A DNA stretch of 64,000 nt from CAXSBR01 sp964236495 (GCA_964236495.1 CAXSBR010000001.1:124001-188000), one strand, 5' to 3'. Positions 1 to 10,610 are shown, numbered from the stretch's first letter. Notes: generated by a model not told the origin, from the sequence alone. A program made the numbers and translations.

Positions 1-728
1 CTGAGCTGGCGCCGGGAGTGCTGGCCGCAGGAGTGGACCTGCTCGTCATCCAGGGCACCGTCACCTCCGCCGAGCACGTCATCGGCGACCCGTCCTCCGA
101 GGGCACCAACAGCGCCCTGAACCTCAAGACGTTCATCGCCTCGCTGGACGTGCCCGTCATCGTCGGCGGCTGCTCCAACTACCAGACCGCATTGCATCTG
201 ATGCGCACCGGGGCCGCGGGCGTCATCGTCGGCTACGGCGCCCATCCGGGAGCGACGACGCCGCAAGTGTTGGGTATCGACGTTCCGATGGCCACTGCAA
301 TCGTCGACGCCGCCGCCGCGCGCCGCGACTACCTCGACGAGACCGGTGGCCGCTACGTCCACCTGATCGCCTACGGCGAGACGCGCACCGGCGGCGACAT
401 CGCCAAGGCGCTGGCCTGCGGAGCCGACGCGGTGATGTTGGGCGCGCCGCTGGCCGCGGCCGTCGATGCTCCCGGCGGTGGGCGGTTCTGGGACTCCACC
501 GCAGCCCATCCGCGGGTTCCGCGCTCGGCGATCTTCACACCCAGCCCGACCAGCGACGATCTGGAGCAGGTGCTTCTCGGCCCGGCCAGCGACCCCAGCG
601 GCACGGACAACCTGTTCGGTGCGTTGCGCCGCTCGATGGGCAAGTGCGGCTACTCGTCGGTGAAGGAATTCCAGAAGGCCGAGCTGGTTCTCACCACCAG
701 CGATCTGCAGACAGACCGCGCGCGGTAA
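1..728 (+). CDS. guaB3: GuaB3-type IMP dehydrogenase-related protein, 5' end outside window
   Basis: The frame is open to the left edge (codons from base 3), so the GTG at 18 is internal and about one third of the protein is missing. The visible part is the C-terminal half of an IMPDH/GMP reductase TIM barrel, with AGVDLLVIQG, a VIVGGC strand and KALACGADAVMLG. The family is cytosolic. Two sites differ from true IMPDH: the catalytic Cys loop reads GAHPGATTPQ with no Cys, and the IMP-binding DGG reads YGE. This fits the GuaB3 paralogue of actinobacteria, whose role is not well settled, rather than GuaB2. The nearby guaA (8511) supports a link to guanine nucleotide metabolism, but it is not in the same operon. 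Confidence 0.85.
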   Translation, partial: ELAPGVLAAGVDLLVIQGTVTSAEHVIGDPSSEGTNSALNLKTFIASLDVPVIVGGCSNYQTALHLMRTGAAGVIVGYGAHPGATTPQVLGIDVPMATAIVDAAAARRDYLDETGGRYVHLIAYGETRTGGDIAKALACGADAVMLGAPLAAAVDAPGGGRFWDSTAAHPRVPRSAIFTPSPTSDDLEQVLLGPASDPSGTDNLFGALRRSMGKCGYSSVKEFQKAELVLTTSDLQTDRAR

Positions 729-777
729 CCGCCGAAGCGCCTCGAGGAGCTTGCAGACTGCCGCCGTTCCCCGATGC

Positions 778-1851
778 TCAGAGCCAGTCCTTGCGCTTGA
801 AGCCGAAATAAAGTCCCAGCACCGACACCAGGATGATCGCGGAGCTGATAACGAACCCCCACCAGTGCCCGAAGCCGGGGTACGGCACGTTCTGGCCGTA
901 GAAACCGGTCACCGCGGTGGGCACGGCGATGATCGCCGCCCATGACGTCAACTTCTTCATCACGATGTTCATGCGGGTATCAGACAGTGACAGATTCGTC
1001 TCGAACACCGTGGTGACCATGTCGCGGACCGATTCGGTCCACTCCGCTACCCGCAGCACATGGTCGTAGAGGTCCTGGAAGTAGGAGCTGAGCAGTGGGT
1101 CATGCTGCCCGGTGTCATCGGCGTGGCGCATCACTCCACCGACCACCTCGCGCATCGGCAGCACCACCCGTCGCAAGGCGACCAGGGACTTGCGCAGCCG
1201 GAACGAATTGCGCTGCACGTCGCGTGATTGCGGTGTCTCGGCGAACAGATCGTCCTCGAGTGCCTCGATGGCATCGTCGAGTGCTTGCACGGTATCGAAG
1301 TGGGTGTCGACGATGACGTCAAGCAAACCGTGCACGAGTGCGCCAACACCGTGCCGCAGCAATTCCTGGTTGCCCTGCCAGCGGGCGACCACCGGCCTCA
1401 TGTCGAAGGACTCCGAGTCGCGCACCGTGATCACGGCGTTGTCCACGACGAACACCGACACCCGGCCCAGTTCCACCTCCGCGTCGCCTTCGGGCAATTT
1501 CGCGGCGTAGGCGGTGATGAAGGTGTGGTCGGCGTAGCGGGTGTACTTGGGCCGTTCGTGCGGGCTGGTGACGTCTTCGACTGCGTTGGTATCGAGCGAC
1601 AACTCCGTGGCCAGCCGATCGAGGGTGGCTGCGTCAGGACTGATCAAGTCCATCCACACCAGCTGACCCTCGTGGCCCAGCTTTTCGGACAGGGCGTCGA
1701 TGGCAAAGTCCTTTTCGGTGACCTTGCCTTCGTGCCAGACCCGGCACGTCCCGGCGTCGCGCTCGTCCGCGACCCGTTCCCGCTGTTCCTGCTGCCCTGG
1801 CTCGGCGGCGAGCGCCGGCGGCATCGGCCGCACCGTATGTTCGGTCGTCAC
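778..1851 (-). CDS. corA: CorA-family magnesium/metal transporter
   Basis: 357 aa. An acidic cytoplasmic N-terminal domain is followed by a long helical stretch and two C-terminal membrane helices, ending in the family-typical basic tail KRKDWL. The pore signature normally read as GMN is YGQN here, followed by VPYPG, a variant common in actinobacterial members. CorA proteins form pentameric Mg2+ or divalent cation channels. The gene is convergent with guaB3, leaving about 50 bases between them. The ATG at 1851 is the first start, and a short polar N-terminal lead precedes the conserved domain, so a later start is possible. Confidence 0.88.
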   Translation of the reverse strand: MTTEHTVRPMPPALAAEPGQQEQRERVADERDAGTCRVWHEGKVTEKDFAIDALSEKLGHEGQLVWMDLISPDAATLDRLATELSLDTNAVEDVTSPHERPKYTRYADHTFITAYAAKLPEGDAEVELGRVSVFVVDNAVITVRDSESFDMRPVVARWQGNQELLRHGVGALVHGLLDVIVDTHFDTVQALDDAIEALEDDLFAETPQSRDVQRNSFRLRKSLVALRRVVLPMREVVGGVMRHADDTGQHDPLLSSYFQDLYDHVLRVAEWTESVRDMVTTVFETNLSLSDTRMNIVMKKLTSWAAIIAVPTAVTGFYGQNVPYPGFGHWWGFVISSAIILVSVLGLYFGFKRKDWL

Positions 1852-1938
1852 TCCGACAGTGTGGCCCTACCGTGCCGCCCTCGTGCAGAGCGCGGCCAGC
1901 CGGCCGGCGTGTTGAGCAGCGGCCGTGCAGCTTGGATG

Positions 1939-3429
<1,491 letters not shown>

Positions 3430-3464
3430 GGCTGACAAATTACGCCGAGCTCCACAGGCCGCCA

Positions 3465-3523
3465 CAGCCCGGCGCAGCCGCCGCAGCCCGGACGACCAGC
3501 CCGGCGCAGCCGCCGCAGCCCGG
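3465..3523. repeat. 27-bp direct repeat upstream of mmsA
   Basis: A 27-base GC-rich unit beginning CAGCCCGGCGCAGCC occurs twice without mismatch, at 3465-3491 and 3497-3523, separated by 5 bases. Two shorter CGGCGCAGCC copies follow to 3540. The array lies between the divergent mmsA and SDR starts, where promoters would be expected. It could be slipped-strand expansion or clustered protein sites; the sequence alone does not decide. Confidence 0.7.
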
Positions 3524-3614
3524 CGCAGCCCGGCGCAGCCGGCCACTGCGCGATCGTCGCCGACGCCGGCGCCGCGATCAGGCCGTGAGCCAGTTCGTTT
3601 GTACGGTGGAAAGC

Positions 3615-4514
3615 ATGACGTCAAAGATCGACCTGCCCGATCTGACCGGACGCAGTGCGGTCGTCACCGGTGCCAATTCCGGCATCGGTTACGAGACGGC
3701 GAAGGCGCTGGCACTGGCCGGTGCGATGGTGGTGCTCGCCTGCCGAGACGTGCGCCGCGGCGGCGCGGCGGCCCAGCGGATCTGCCGAGCCGCACGGCAG
3801 GCGCAGGTCGAGGTCGATGCCCTCGACCTGAGCAACCTGGAGTCGGTACAGGCCTTCGCCGAGAACTGGACGGGCCCGCTGGATCTACTGATCAACAATG
3901 CCGGCGTGATGGCGCCGCCCCGGTGGACGGCTACCGTCGACGGTTTCGAACTGCAGATGGGCACCAACCATCTGGGCCACTTCGCGCTGACGGGGCGGTT
4001 GCTGCCCTGGCTGCTGGCCGCCGACCGATCGCGGGTGGTGACCGTCTCCTCGATCGCGCACCGTCGCGCGGAGCTGAACCTCGACGATCTGCAGTCCGTC
4101 GTCGGCTACCGTCCGCACACCGCCTACGCCAACTCCAAGCTGGCCAATCTGATGTTCGCGTCTGAGCTGCAGCGACGCGCTGGCGACCAGTTGGTCAGCA
4201 CCGCCGCGCACCCCGGCCTTGCCGTTACCGGTCTCATCACCTCCCGACAGGGCATCGGTGCGAACCCGATCGGGCGCCTGGTGGGGCCGGTGGCCAACCG
4301 GATCGCGTCGCAGTCCGCGGCAGCGGGCGCGCAGCCGACGCTGTATGCAGCCACGGTTGCCGCGCCTGGCTCCTACACCGGCCCGCGGCATCTGTTCGAG
4401 ACGCGCGGCGCGCCGGCGCCCGCTTCCGTCAGCGCCGCCGCGAGCGACCCGGCGCGGGCCGCGCAGTTGTGGGACATCAGCACCGAGCTGACCGGCGTCG
4501 AATTCGCCCTCTGA
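3615..4514 (+). CDS. Short-chain dehydrogenase/reductase
   Basis: 299 aa from the ATG at 3615, preceded by a weak GGAAAG. A start at 3585 is also open but lies before the conserved fold. Rossmann motif TGANSGIG is near residue 14, NNAG near residue 90, and the catalytic Tyr-x-x-x-Lys appears as TAYANSK. The sequence resembles the retinol dehydrogenase/oxidoreductase-like branch of NAD(P)H-dependent SDRs. The substrate is unknown. The stop codon lies inside an 11-bp tandem repeat. Confidence 0.85.
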   Translation: MTSKIDLPDLTGRSAVVTGANSGIGYETAKALALAGAMVVLACRDVRRGGAAAQRICRAARQAQVEVDALDLSNLESVQAFAENWTGPLDLLINNAGVMAPPRWTATVDGFELQMGTNHLGHFALTGRLLPWLLAADRSRVVTVSSIAHRRAELNLDDLQSVVGYRPHTAYANSKLANLMFASELQRRAGDQLVSTAAHPGLAVTGLITSRQGIGANPIGRLVGPVANRIASQSAAAGAQPTLYAATVAAPGSYTGPRHLFETRGAPAPASVSAAASDPARAAQLWDISTELTGVEFAL

Positions 4515-4550
4515 CTGCCCTCTGACTGCCCTCCGACTGCCCTCCGACTG
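4507..4550. repeat. Four-copy 11-bp tandem repeat over the SDR stop codon
   Basis: Four uninterrupted 11-base units: two of CCCTCTGACTG followed by two of CCCTCCGACTG. The SDR stop codon (4512-4514) is in the first unit. Units 1-2 and 3-4 differ by one base, which suggests step-wise duplication. The repeat also supplies extra in-phase and out-of-phase TGA triplets. It lies just upstream of the HNH gene. Confidence 0.8.
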
Positions 4551-4562
4551 CTCTGTGAGCTC

Positions 4563-4952
4563 GTGACCGCCGGGCGCGCCAGCTGGGCCCAGCCCGACCG
4601 CGCCGCCCGATTGCAGGCGGCCATCGAGCGCGACGGGCCGACCTGCATCTGGTGCGCCCGGCCGTTCGGCGAACTCGTCCGGCCCACCACCGAGCACCTC
4701 GTGCCGAGGGTCAAAGGTGGTCCGTCGTGGCTGGAAAACGAAGCCGCCGCGTGCCAGCGCTGCAACTCCGAGCGCGGCCACGTCGGCGTGGCGCAGTGGT
4801 TCGACGAGTGCCGCCGTCGCGGCTGGAATCCCGACCGGCCGCGGATTCTTCGGTTGCTCAGCGCGCTGGCGCAAGCCATCGGCGAGCGCGGCGGCCAGCG
4901 TCGCGCCCGCCCTTATGTCGCCGCACAGCTGCGCCGCCTGCGCCGGCTGTGA
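4563..4952 (+). CDS. HNH endonuclease family protein
   Basis: 129 aa from a GTG at 4563. It contains a compact HNH fold: CIWC near residue 22, then EHLVPRVKGG with the catalytic His, an Asn in LENE, and CQRCNSERGH. The two CxxC pairs are the structural zinc site of McrA/HNH proteins. The family cuts DNA or RNA. With no methylase, phage terminase or toxin partner next to it, its role (restriction, repair or a housekeeping nuclease) is unknown. Confidence 0.8.
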   Translation: MTAGRASWAQPDRAARLQAAIERDGPTCIWCARPFGELVRPTTEHLVPRVKGGPSWLENEAAACQRCNSERGHVGVAQWFDECRRRGWNPDRPRILRLLSALAQAIGERGGQRRARPYVAAQLRRLRRL

Positions 4953-5050
4953 CCAGCCGCCCGCCCATCTTCATGGCCAGCTTCGTCCCGGGTAGTGCCG
5001 GTTCGGGGCCGGAAGTCGTAACCCAGCGGGACGAGGCTCGCCAGCAGCCG

Positions 5051-7576
5051 CTACAGATCGCTGATCGCGGCCAGCGGTGGAGTGCGCGCGGCACGCACCG
5101 CCGGCCACAGCGCGGCCAACACGCCCACGGCGCCGGAGATGACGAGGAACACCACGGCCTGCTGCCACGGCACCGACACCTGATCCAGGCCCTGGTTGCG
5201 CAGCGTATGTACGAACAACGCTCCGAACACCAGCCCCAGCGCAATCCCGAGCAGCGCGCCGAACAGCGCGATGAGCGCCGATTCCAGATAGATCGTGCGC
5301 CGAAGCTGCCCACGGACCATGCCCATCGCCCGCAGCATGCCGATTTCGCGCCGGCGTTCCACCACCGACAGCGCCAACGTGTTGACGATGCCCAGAATCG
5401 CGATGACGATCGCCAACGCCAGCAGGCCGTACAGAATGCCCAGCAGCGCGTTGACCTGCTTGGCCTGGGTGCCCTTGAACTGCTCGCGGTCCTGGACCGT
5501 GACGACGGTGAAGCGGTCGGTCGCCCTCTCCAGCGCGGTGCGCAGCGCGCCGGAATCCGTGCCCGACGCTGCCTTCACCAGAACGACGTAGTTGACCCGG
5601 GCGGTGGCCGGCGTCACCCGCTTCCACAGGTCGGCGCTCGAGACCCACGGGCCCAGCAGCTGGTTGTCGGCGTAGATCCCGGCCAGGGTGAGGGTGGCGG
5701 GTACGCCGTCGACGGTCAGCGTCTGCAATAACGACCCGACGACGAGATGGTGATCTGCCGCCCACGTCGTCGAGGCTGCGATCTCGGCGCCGGTCAGAGC
5801 GGTGGTGCCGCTGCGAAGCGGAACCTTGAACACCTGGTTCAGGTCGCCCTCGACGGCGGTGCCGGTGGTCGCGGCGCCGTCTACGCGCACCTGCGCGGGA
5901 TGCAGCGACACCGCTGACCCGACGCCGGGAACCTTCGCCAGCACTGGTCCGACGGTGATGGGCACGCCGATGGAGTTCGGCCCGGTCACGATGTAGTCCG
6001 CGGTGACGCCGTTGTCGACGAGGTGGTTGATGCTCTGCTTGGTCGAGGCGCCGAACACCGAGATCGCGCCGACCAGCATCAGGCCCAGCGTGAGCGCGAA
6101 CGCCGTCGCCGCTGTCCGCCTCGGGTTGCGGATGGCATTGGTGCGCGCCAGCCGCCCCACCGACCCGAACGGACGGGTGATCAACCCCAGCCCGCCGATG
6201 ATCGGACGCGACAGTGCCGGTGCTCCCAGCAGTACGGCGATGATGCTGGCCAGCGCGCCCAGCCCCACCAGTGACGCGCCGCTGCCAGCAGTCTTCGCCA
6301 GGTAGCCCAGCACCAGGCCGGCGACTCCCAGAACACCGAACACGGCGGCCACCAGCGTGCGCCGGCGCAGCGAGGTTCCCGTCGAGGCGAACTCCTCGCG
6401 CATGGCTGCGACCGGTGGAATCTTGGCCGCCCGGCGAGCCGGGGCGTAGGCGCTGACGACGGTGACCACGACGCCGACCAGCAGCGCGACGATCACGGTG
6501 CGCGGCAGCAACTGCAGGGAGCCGCCGGGCAAGCCGAAGTTCAGCGCGTTGAGCAGCGCGCGCAGCCCGTAGGCCAGCGCCACGCCGACGCCGATACCCA
6601 GCACGCTGCCGACCAGTCCCACGATCGCGGCCTCCAACAGCACCGACTGGCTCACCTGTCCGCGGCTGGCACCCACCGCGCGCAGCAGCGCCAGCTCACG
6701 CAGCCGCTGCGCGACCAGCATCGCGAAGGTGTTGTAGATGATGAACGTGCCCACCAGCAGCGCGATGGCACCGAAGGCCAGCAGGAAGTAGTTGACGAAC
6801 GACAGCGCGTGGTCGACGTCGTTGCGCGTCTGCTTCGTCGCCTGCGCCCCGGTCTGTGCCTTCACCACGGGCAACGCCGCTGCGATTCGATCGCGCAGGA
6901 CGGCTGCGGACACGCCGTCGCCCTGCACGTCGACGGCCTGTACGTGCTTACCGTCGGTGAACAGCGCACGGGCCTGCTCGGGGGTGAACACCACGCCGAT
7001 GTAGCCGCCGGTGTCGTGCTTGACGCGGTAGACGCCCACAATCGTCAGCGGCACGGGATCCTGGGCGGGAAGCAGCATCCGGGTGCGGCTGCCCAGGCTG
7101 AGCTTGCTGACCTTCAGCGCGCCCGAGTTCAGCGCCACTTCGCCGGTACGGGCAGGCCGACGTCCGCTCTGGATCTCGATCGGCTCCAACATCGTGTCCG
7201 CCGGCGCAATGTAGGGCAGGCCCTCGGTCGGTGCACCGCCGGCGTTGACGGCTTTGCCATTGGCGCCCAGCAACACGCCTGTCCCCGACACCTCCGTCTG
7301 TACCCGTTTGACGCCGGGAACCGCCCGGATCCGTTCGACGTCGCGCAGCGAAACTCCGCTGGTGTCGCTGTGCCGCGGCGTCACGCGCACGTCGACGTGC
7401 TGATAGGTGTCGCCGAACAGCCCGTTGAACGTCGCCTTGAGGGTATCGGTGAACACGAACGATCCGGTGACGAACGCCGTGCCCAGCACCACCGACAGCA
7501 CCGTCAGCGCCAGCCGCACCTTGTGCGAGGCGATGTTGCGCAGCGACACCCTGCGCATGGTCGAGCCGGCACTCAT
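5051..7576 (-). CDS. FtsX/MacB-type ABC transporter permease
   Basis: 841 aa from the ATG at 7576 (MSAGSTMRRVSLRN). A start at 7558 is also possible. There is an N-terminal membrane helix after RNIASHKVRLALTV, a large extracytoplasmic MacB-like domain, three helices near the middle, a second periplasmic domain and three C-terminal helices ending in P-x-RAARTPPLAAI. This duplicated FtsX architecture is typical of actinobacterial lipoprotein/peptide exporters. It pairs with the ATPase just upstream. The 70-base gap between the two is filled by a mini-ORF whose stop overlaps this start (ATGA), so translation is probably coupled. Substrate unknown. Confidence 0.9.
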   Translation of the reverse strand: MSAGSTMRRVSLRNIASHKVRLALTVLSVVLGTAFVTGSFVFTDTLKATFNGLFGDTYQHVDVRVTPRHSDTSGVSLRDVERIRAVPGVKRVQTEVSGTGVLLGANGKAVNAGGAPTEGLPYIAPADTMLEPIEIQSGRRPARTGEVALNSGALKVSKLSLGSRTRMLLPAQDPVPLTIVGVYRVKHDTGGYIGVVFTPEQARALFTDGKHVQAVDVQGDGVSAAVLRDRIAAALPVVKAQTGAQATKQTRNDVDHALSFVNYFLLAFGAIALLVGTFIIYNTFAMLVAQRLRELALLRAVGASRGQVSQSVLLEAAIVGLVGSVLGIGVGVALAYGLRALLNALNFGLPGGSLQLLPRTVIVALLVGVVVTVVSAYAPARRAAKIPPVAAMREEFASTGTSLRRRTLVAAVFGVLGVAGLVLGYLAKTAGSGASLVGLGALASIIAVLLGAPALSRPIIGGLGLITRPFGSVGRLARTNAIRNPRRTAATAFALTLGLMLVGAISVFGASTKQSINHLVDNGVTADYIVTGPNSIGVPITVGPVLAKVPGVGSAVSLHPAQVRVDGAATTGTAVEGDLNQVFKVPLRSGTTALTGAEIAASTTWAADHHLVVGSLLQTLTVDGVPATLTLAGIYADNQLLGPWVSSADLWKRVTPATARVNYVVLVKAASGTDSGALRTALERATDRFTVVTVQDREQFKGTQAKQVNALLGILYGLLALAIVIAILGIVNTLALSVVERRREIGMLRAMGMVRGQLRRTIYLESALIALFGALLGIALGLVFGALFVHTLRNQGLDQVSVPWQQAVVFLVISGAVGVLAALWPAVRAARTPPLAAISDL

Positions 7577-7649
7577 CGCTGCGCTCCTCGCTCGTTCCTC
7601 GCTGCGATGCTGACTCCGCAATTCCTGCTCTTCGCGCGAGCGCTCATCA
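7573..7649 (-). repeat. MIRU-like intergenic element with a 24-codon mini-ORF
   Basis: On the minus strand the ATPase stop TGA shares a base with an ATG (TGATG at 7649-7645). That ATG opens a 24-aa frame beginning MSARAKSR. Its stop TGA (7575-7573) overlaps the ATG of the permease. The first 23 bases, from TGATGAGCGCT to GCGCGAAGAGC, recur with one change between sdhC and sdhD (61648-61626). Mini-ORF elements placed in TGATG-type coupling sites are the hallmark of mycobacterial interspersed repetitive units. Membership of that family is inferred from layout. The rest of the element is GAGCG/GAGGA-rich. Confidence 0.6.
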
Positions 7650-8414
7650 GCCCTGGTCCAGGCTTTTCATCCGGTCCAGCACGCTGTCGGCGGTGGGTGC
7701 TCGCATCTCGTCGACGATGCGGCCGTCGGCCAGGAATATCACCCGATCGGCATAGCTGGCGGCCCGCGGATCGTGGGTGACGACGACGACGGTCTGGCCC
7801 AGCTCGTCCACCGACGTGCGCAGAATGCCCAGCACCTCGCCCGAGGAGCGGGAGTCCAGGTTGCCGGTCGGCTCGTCGCCGAAAACTATGTCGGGTCGGC
7901 TGGCCAACGCCCGGGCGCACGCGACGCGTTGCTGCTGGCCGCCGGAGAGCTCGGTGGGCCGGTGGTGCAGGCGGTCGCGCAGTCCGAGGGTGTCGATCAC
8001 CGAATCCACCCAAGCCTGATCTGGGCGCCGGCCGGCGATGTCCATCGGCAGCGTGATGTTCTCCAGCGCGGTCAGCGTGGGCACCAGGTTGAAGGCTTGG
8101 AAGACGAAGCCGATCCGGTCGCGACGCAGCCTGGTCATCTTCTTGTCCGACAGGCCGGCCAGCTCGGTGTCGCCGACGACGACCGAGCCCGAGGTCACCG
8201 AATCCAGCCCGGCCATGCAGTGCATCAATGTCGACTTGCCCGAGCCCGACGGGCCCATGATCGCGGTGAATTCGGCGCGCCCGAACTCCACGCTGACGTC
8301 GTCGAGTGCGGTGACGGCGGTCTCACCGCTGCCGTACTTCTTCGTGATCGCGACGGCTCGGGCGGCTGCCTGACCGGCGGTGGGCGCAGAGAACTGGGTG
8401 GTAGCGGTAGACAT
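7647..8414 (-). CDS. ABC transporter ATP-binding protein, LolD/MacB type
   Basis: 255 aa from the ATG at 8414 (MSTATTQF). The frame is open to 8615 but that part is unlike the family. Walker A is GPSGSGKST, the signature is LSGGQQQRVA, Walker B ends IVFGDEPTGNLD, and the switch His is in VTHDP. It belongs to the LolD/MacB/FtsE-like group that drives FtsX-type permeases at the membrane. Its stop codon is the entry point of the mini-ORF linking it to the permease. It is divergent from guaA, with about 95 bases between the starts. Confidence 0.92.
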   Translation of the reverse strand: MSTATTQFSAPTAGQAAARAVAITKKYGSGETAVTALDDVSVEFGRAEFTAIMGPSGSGKSTLMHCMAGLDSVTSGSVVVGDTELAGLSDKKMTRLRRDRIGFVFQAFNLVPTLTALENITLPMDIAGRRPDQAWVDSVIDTLGLRDRLHHRPTELSGGQQQRVACARALASRPDIVFGDEPTGNLDSRSSGEVLGILRTSVDELGQTVVVVTHDPRAASYADRVIFLADGRIVDEMRAPTADSVLDRMKSLDQG

Positions 8415-8510
8415 GGTCCAAGCTTCGCCCACACCTGCCGCACAGCGGAACCGGGTTTCGCCCTGAGCCGACCCGGAGATCGGTGGTATCGACGGCCCTA
8501 GAATTGCCCG

Positions 8511-10073
8511 ATGCAGCCCGACCTCGTCCTCGTCGTCGACTATGGCGCGCAGTATGCCCAGCTGATCGCGCGGCGGGTGCGTGAGGCGCATGTCTACTCC
8601 GAGATCGTGGCGCACGATCTGCCCGTCGACCAGATGCTGGCCAAGCGTCCGGTGGCGATCATCCTGTCCGGTGGACCGTCTTCGGTCTATGCCGACGGCG
8701 CGCCCAGCATCGATCCGGCGCTGTTCGAGGCCGGTGCGCCGGTGTTCGGGATCTGCTACGGGTTCCAGGCGATGGCGCAGGCTTTAGGCGGGAAGGTTGC
8801 CCACACCGGCGGCAGCGAGTTCGGCCGCACCGCGTTGACGACGGCCGGTGCGGGCACTCTGCTACGAGATCTGCCCACGGCCCAGTCGGTGTGGATGAGC
8901 CATGGCGACGCGGTCACTGAGGCCCCGCCCGGGTTCGCCGTCGTCGCCTCCACCGTCGGCGCTCCGGTCGCTGCGTTCGAGAACCTCGACCGGCGTCTGG
9001 CCGGCGTCCAGTTCCATCCGGAAGTGCTGCACACCGAGCACGGCCAGCGGGTGCTGGAGCGCTTCCTGTTCGACATCGCCGGTGCCCGACCTCAGTGGAC
9101 CGAGGCCAACATCATCGACGAGCAAGTCGATGCCATTCGGGCCGCTGTCGGCGACAAGCGCGTTCTGTGCGGGCTGTCGGGCGGCGTGGATTCCGCGGTG
9201 GCGGCCGCACTCGTGCAGCGCGCGATCGGCGAGCAGCTCACCTGCGTGTTCGTCGACCACGGGCTGCTGCGCGCGGGCGAGGCCGAGCAGGTGGAGCGGG
9301 ACTACGTCGCGGCCACCGGTGTGCAGCTGGTGGTCGTCGACGCCCGGGACCGGTTTCTGGCCGCTCTGGCCGGAGTGAGCGATCCGGAGGCCAAGCGCAA
9401 GGTGATCGGACGCGAGTTCATCCGCGTCTTCGAACAGGCGTCGCGCGAGGTGGTTGCCGACGCCGGCGCGCACGGCGACAGCGTCGACTTCCTGGTGCAG
9501 GGCACGTTGTACCCCGACGTCGTCGAATCCGGCGGCGGCACCGGCACGGCCAACATCAAGAGCCACCACAACGTCGGTGGCCTGCCCGACGATCTCCAGT
9601 TCAGCCTGATCGAGCCGCTGCGGGCGCTGTTCAAAGACGAGGTCCGCCGCGTCGGCGAGCAGCTGGGGCTGCCGGCCGAGATCGTCTGGCGGCAGCCCTT
9701 TCCTGGGCCAGGCCTGGGTATCCGCATCGTCGGTGCTGTCGACGCCGAGCGACTGGACATCCTGCGCCGCGCCGACGCCATCGCCCGCGCCGAGCTGTCG
9801 GCAGCGGGATTGGACCGCGAGATCTGGCAGTGCCCGGTGGTGTTGCTCGCCGACGTGCGGTCAGTGGGCGTGCAAGGTGACGGGCGGACCTACGGCCACC
9901 CCGTTGTACTGCGTCCGGTCTCGAGCGAGGACGCCATGACCGCGGACTGGACCCGGGTTCCCTACGATGTACTGGCCCGCATCTCCACCCGCATCACCAA
10001 CGAGGTGCGTGAAATCAACCGGGTAGTACTGGATGTCACCAGCAAACCGCCGGCAACGATCGAGTGGGAGTAA
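8511..10073 (+). CDS. guaA: GMP synthase (glutamine-hydrolysing)
   Basis: 520 aa, full length. N-terminal class I glutamine amidotransferase: nucleophile Cys82 in GICYG, with His169 and Glu171 in FHPEV. Next is the ATP pyrophosphatase domain with the P-loop SGGVDSA, then the C-terminal dimerisation domain ending KPPATIEWE. It aminates XMP to GMP in the cytosol using glutamine and ATP. In actinobacteria it commonly lies near guaB3, here about 8 kb away with other genes inserted. The ATG at 8511 has only a weak ribosome site. Confidence 0.97.
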   Translation: MQPDLVLVVDYGAQYAQLIARRVREAHVYSEIVAHDLPVDQMLAKRPVAIILSGGPSSVYADGAPSIDPALFEAGAPVFGICYGFQAMAQALGGKVAHTGGSEFGRTALTTAGAGTLLRDLPTAQSVWMSHGDAVTEAPPGFAVVASTVGAPVAAFENLDRRLAGVQFHPEVLHTEHGQRVLERFLFDIAGARPQWTEANIIDEQVDAIRAAVGDKRVLCGLSGGVDSAVAAALVQRAIGEQLTCVFVDHGLLRAGEAEQVERDYVAATGVQLVVVDARDRFLAALAGVSDPEAKRKVIGREFIRVFEQASREVVADAGAHGDSVDFLVQGTLYPDVVESGGGTGTANIKSHHNVGGLPDDLQFSLIEPLRALFKDEVRRVGEQLGLPAEIVWRQPFPGPGLGIRIVGAVDAERLDILRRADAIARAELSAAGLDREIWQCPVVLLADVRSVGVQGDGRTYGHPVVLRPVSSEDAMTADWTRVPYDVLARISTRITNEVREINRVVLDVTSKPPATIEWE

Positions 10074-10610
10074 GGCCCTCGGGTAACCGGTTGGGCGAAT
10101 TTGTCGGTAGTGTGGCCAGCTCAGACGGGGAAGTCTGCCCTCAGGAGCGTCCGCATGTCCCGCTATACCGGACCACTATGCGCACCACATTTGTCACGGC
10201 TGCTGCCGCCACCGCTCCTCTTGCCTCCGGCGTGGGAGTAACACGGTGCGCCCCCGACACCGAGGCAGTAAGCACGACCTACGTCGCCCTTTCGCCTGTC
10301 CTGCATTGTGCCGGGCACCAGAAGGGCTGCGGATCTTTCCCGCAGTGATTCCCGCGCCGGGGCGCCGCCCACAGCCCGTCGATGGTTCGGCCTGGCGTCG
10401 AACGCCCGCTGCGCGGGAATTTCGTCAGCCGGCGATGCGCACCTGGTCGAGGAACAGCGTGGACGACGTGTACCCGGCCGATGCGCCACCCGCTTCCGCG
10501 TCCGATGCCGTAGAGCTCGGTCACGGTGACGTGCTGATCAACGCAGCCGTCGGCGAACTCAGCGCTGGCGGGCTGGGCACCGGCAGTCTGGGCACCGGCG
10601 GATTGAGCGT
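10074..10610. other. Gene-poor stretch with possible protein remnants
   Basis: No intact gene is convincing here. On the plus strand 10178-10348 opens with a signal-peptide-like MRTTFVTAAAATAPLASG but soon becomes Cys/His-rich and stops after 56 codons. A better ribosome site (AGGAG, 10143-10147) instead faces an ATG at 10155 in another frame. On the minus strand a frame ending at 10425 reads SSTLFLDQVRIAG before its stop, resembling the end of an extracytoplasmic beta-sandwich domain, but it is interrupted by a stop about 30 codons upstream. Both look like decayed secreted-protein genes. Confidence 0.3.

Noticed and set aside
10155..10241. ATG with good ribosome site opening MSRYTGP, like the start of ribosomal protein S4
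   Set aside because: Similarity ends after seven residues and the frame stops at 28 codons; not rpsD.
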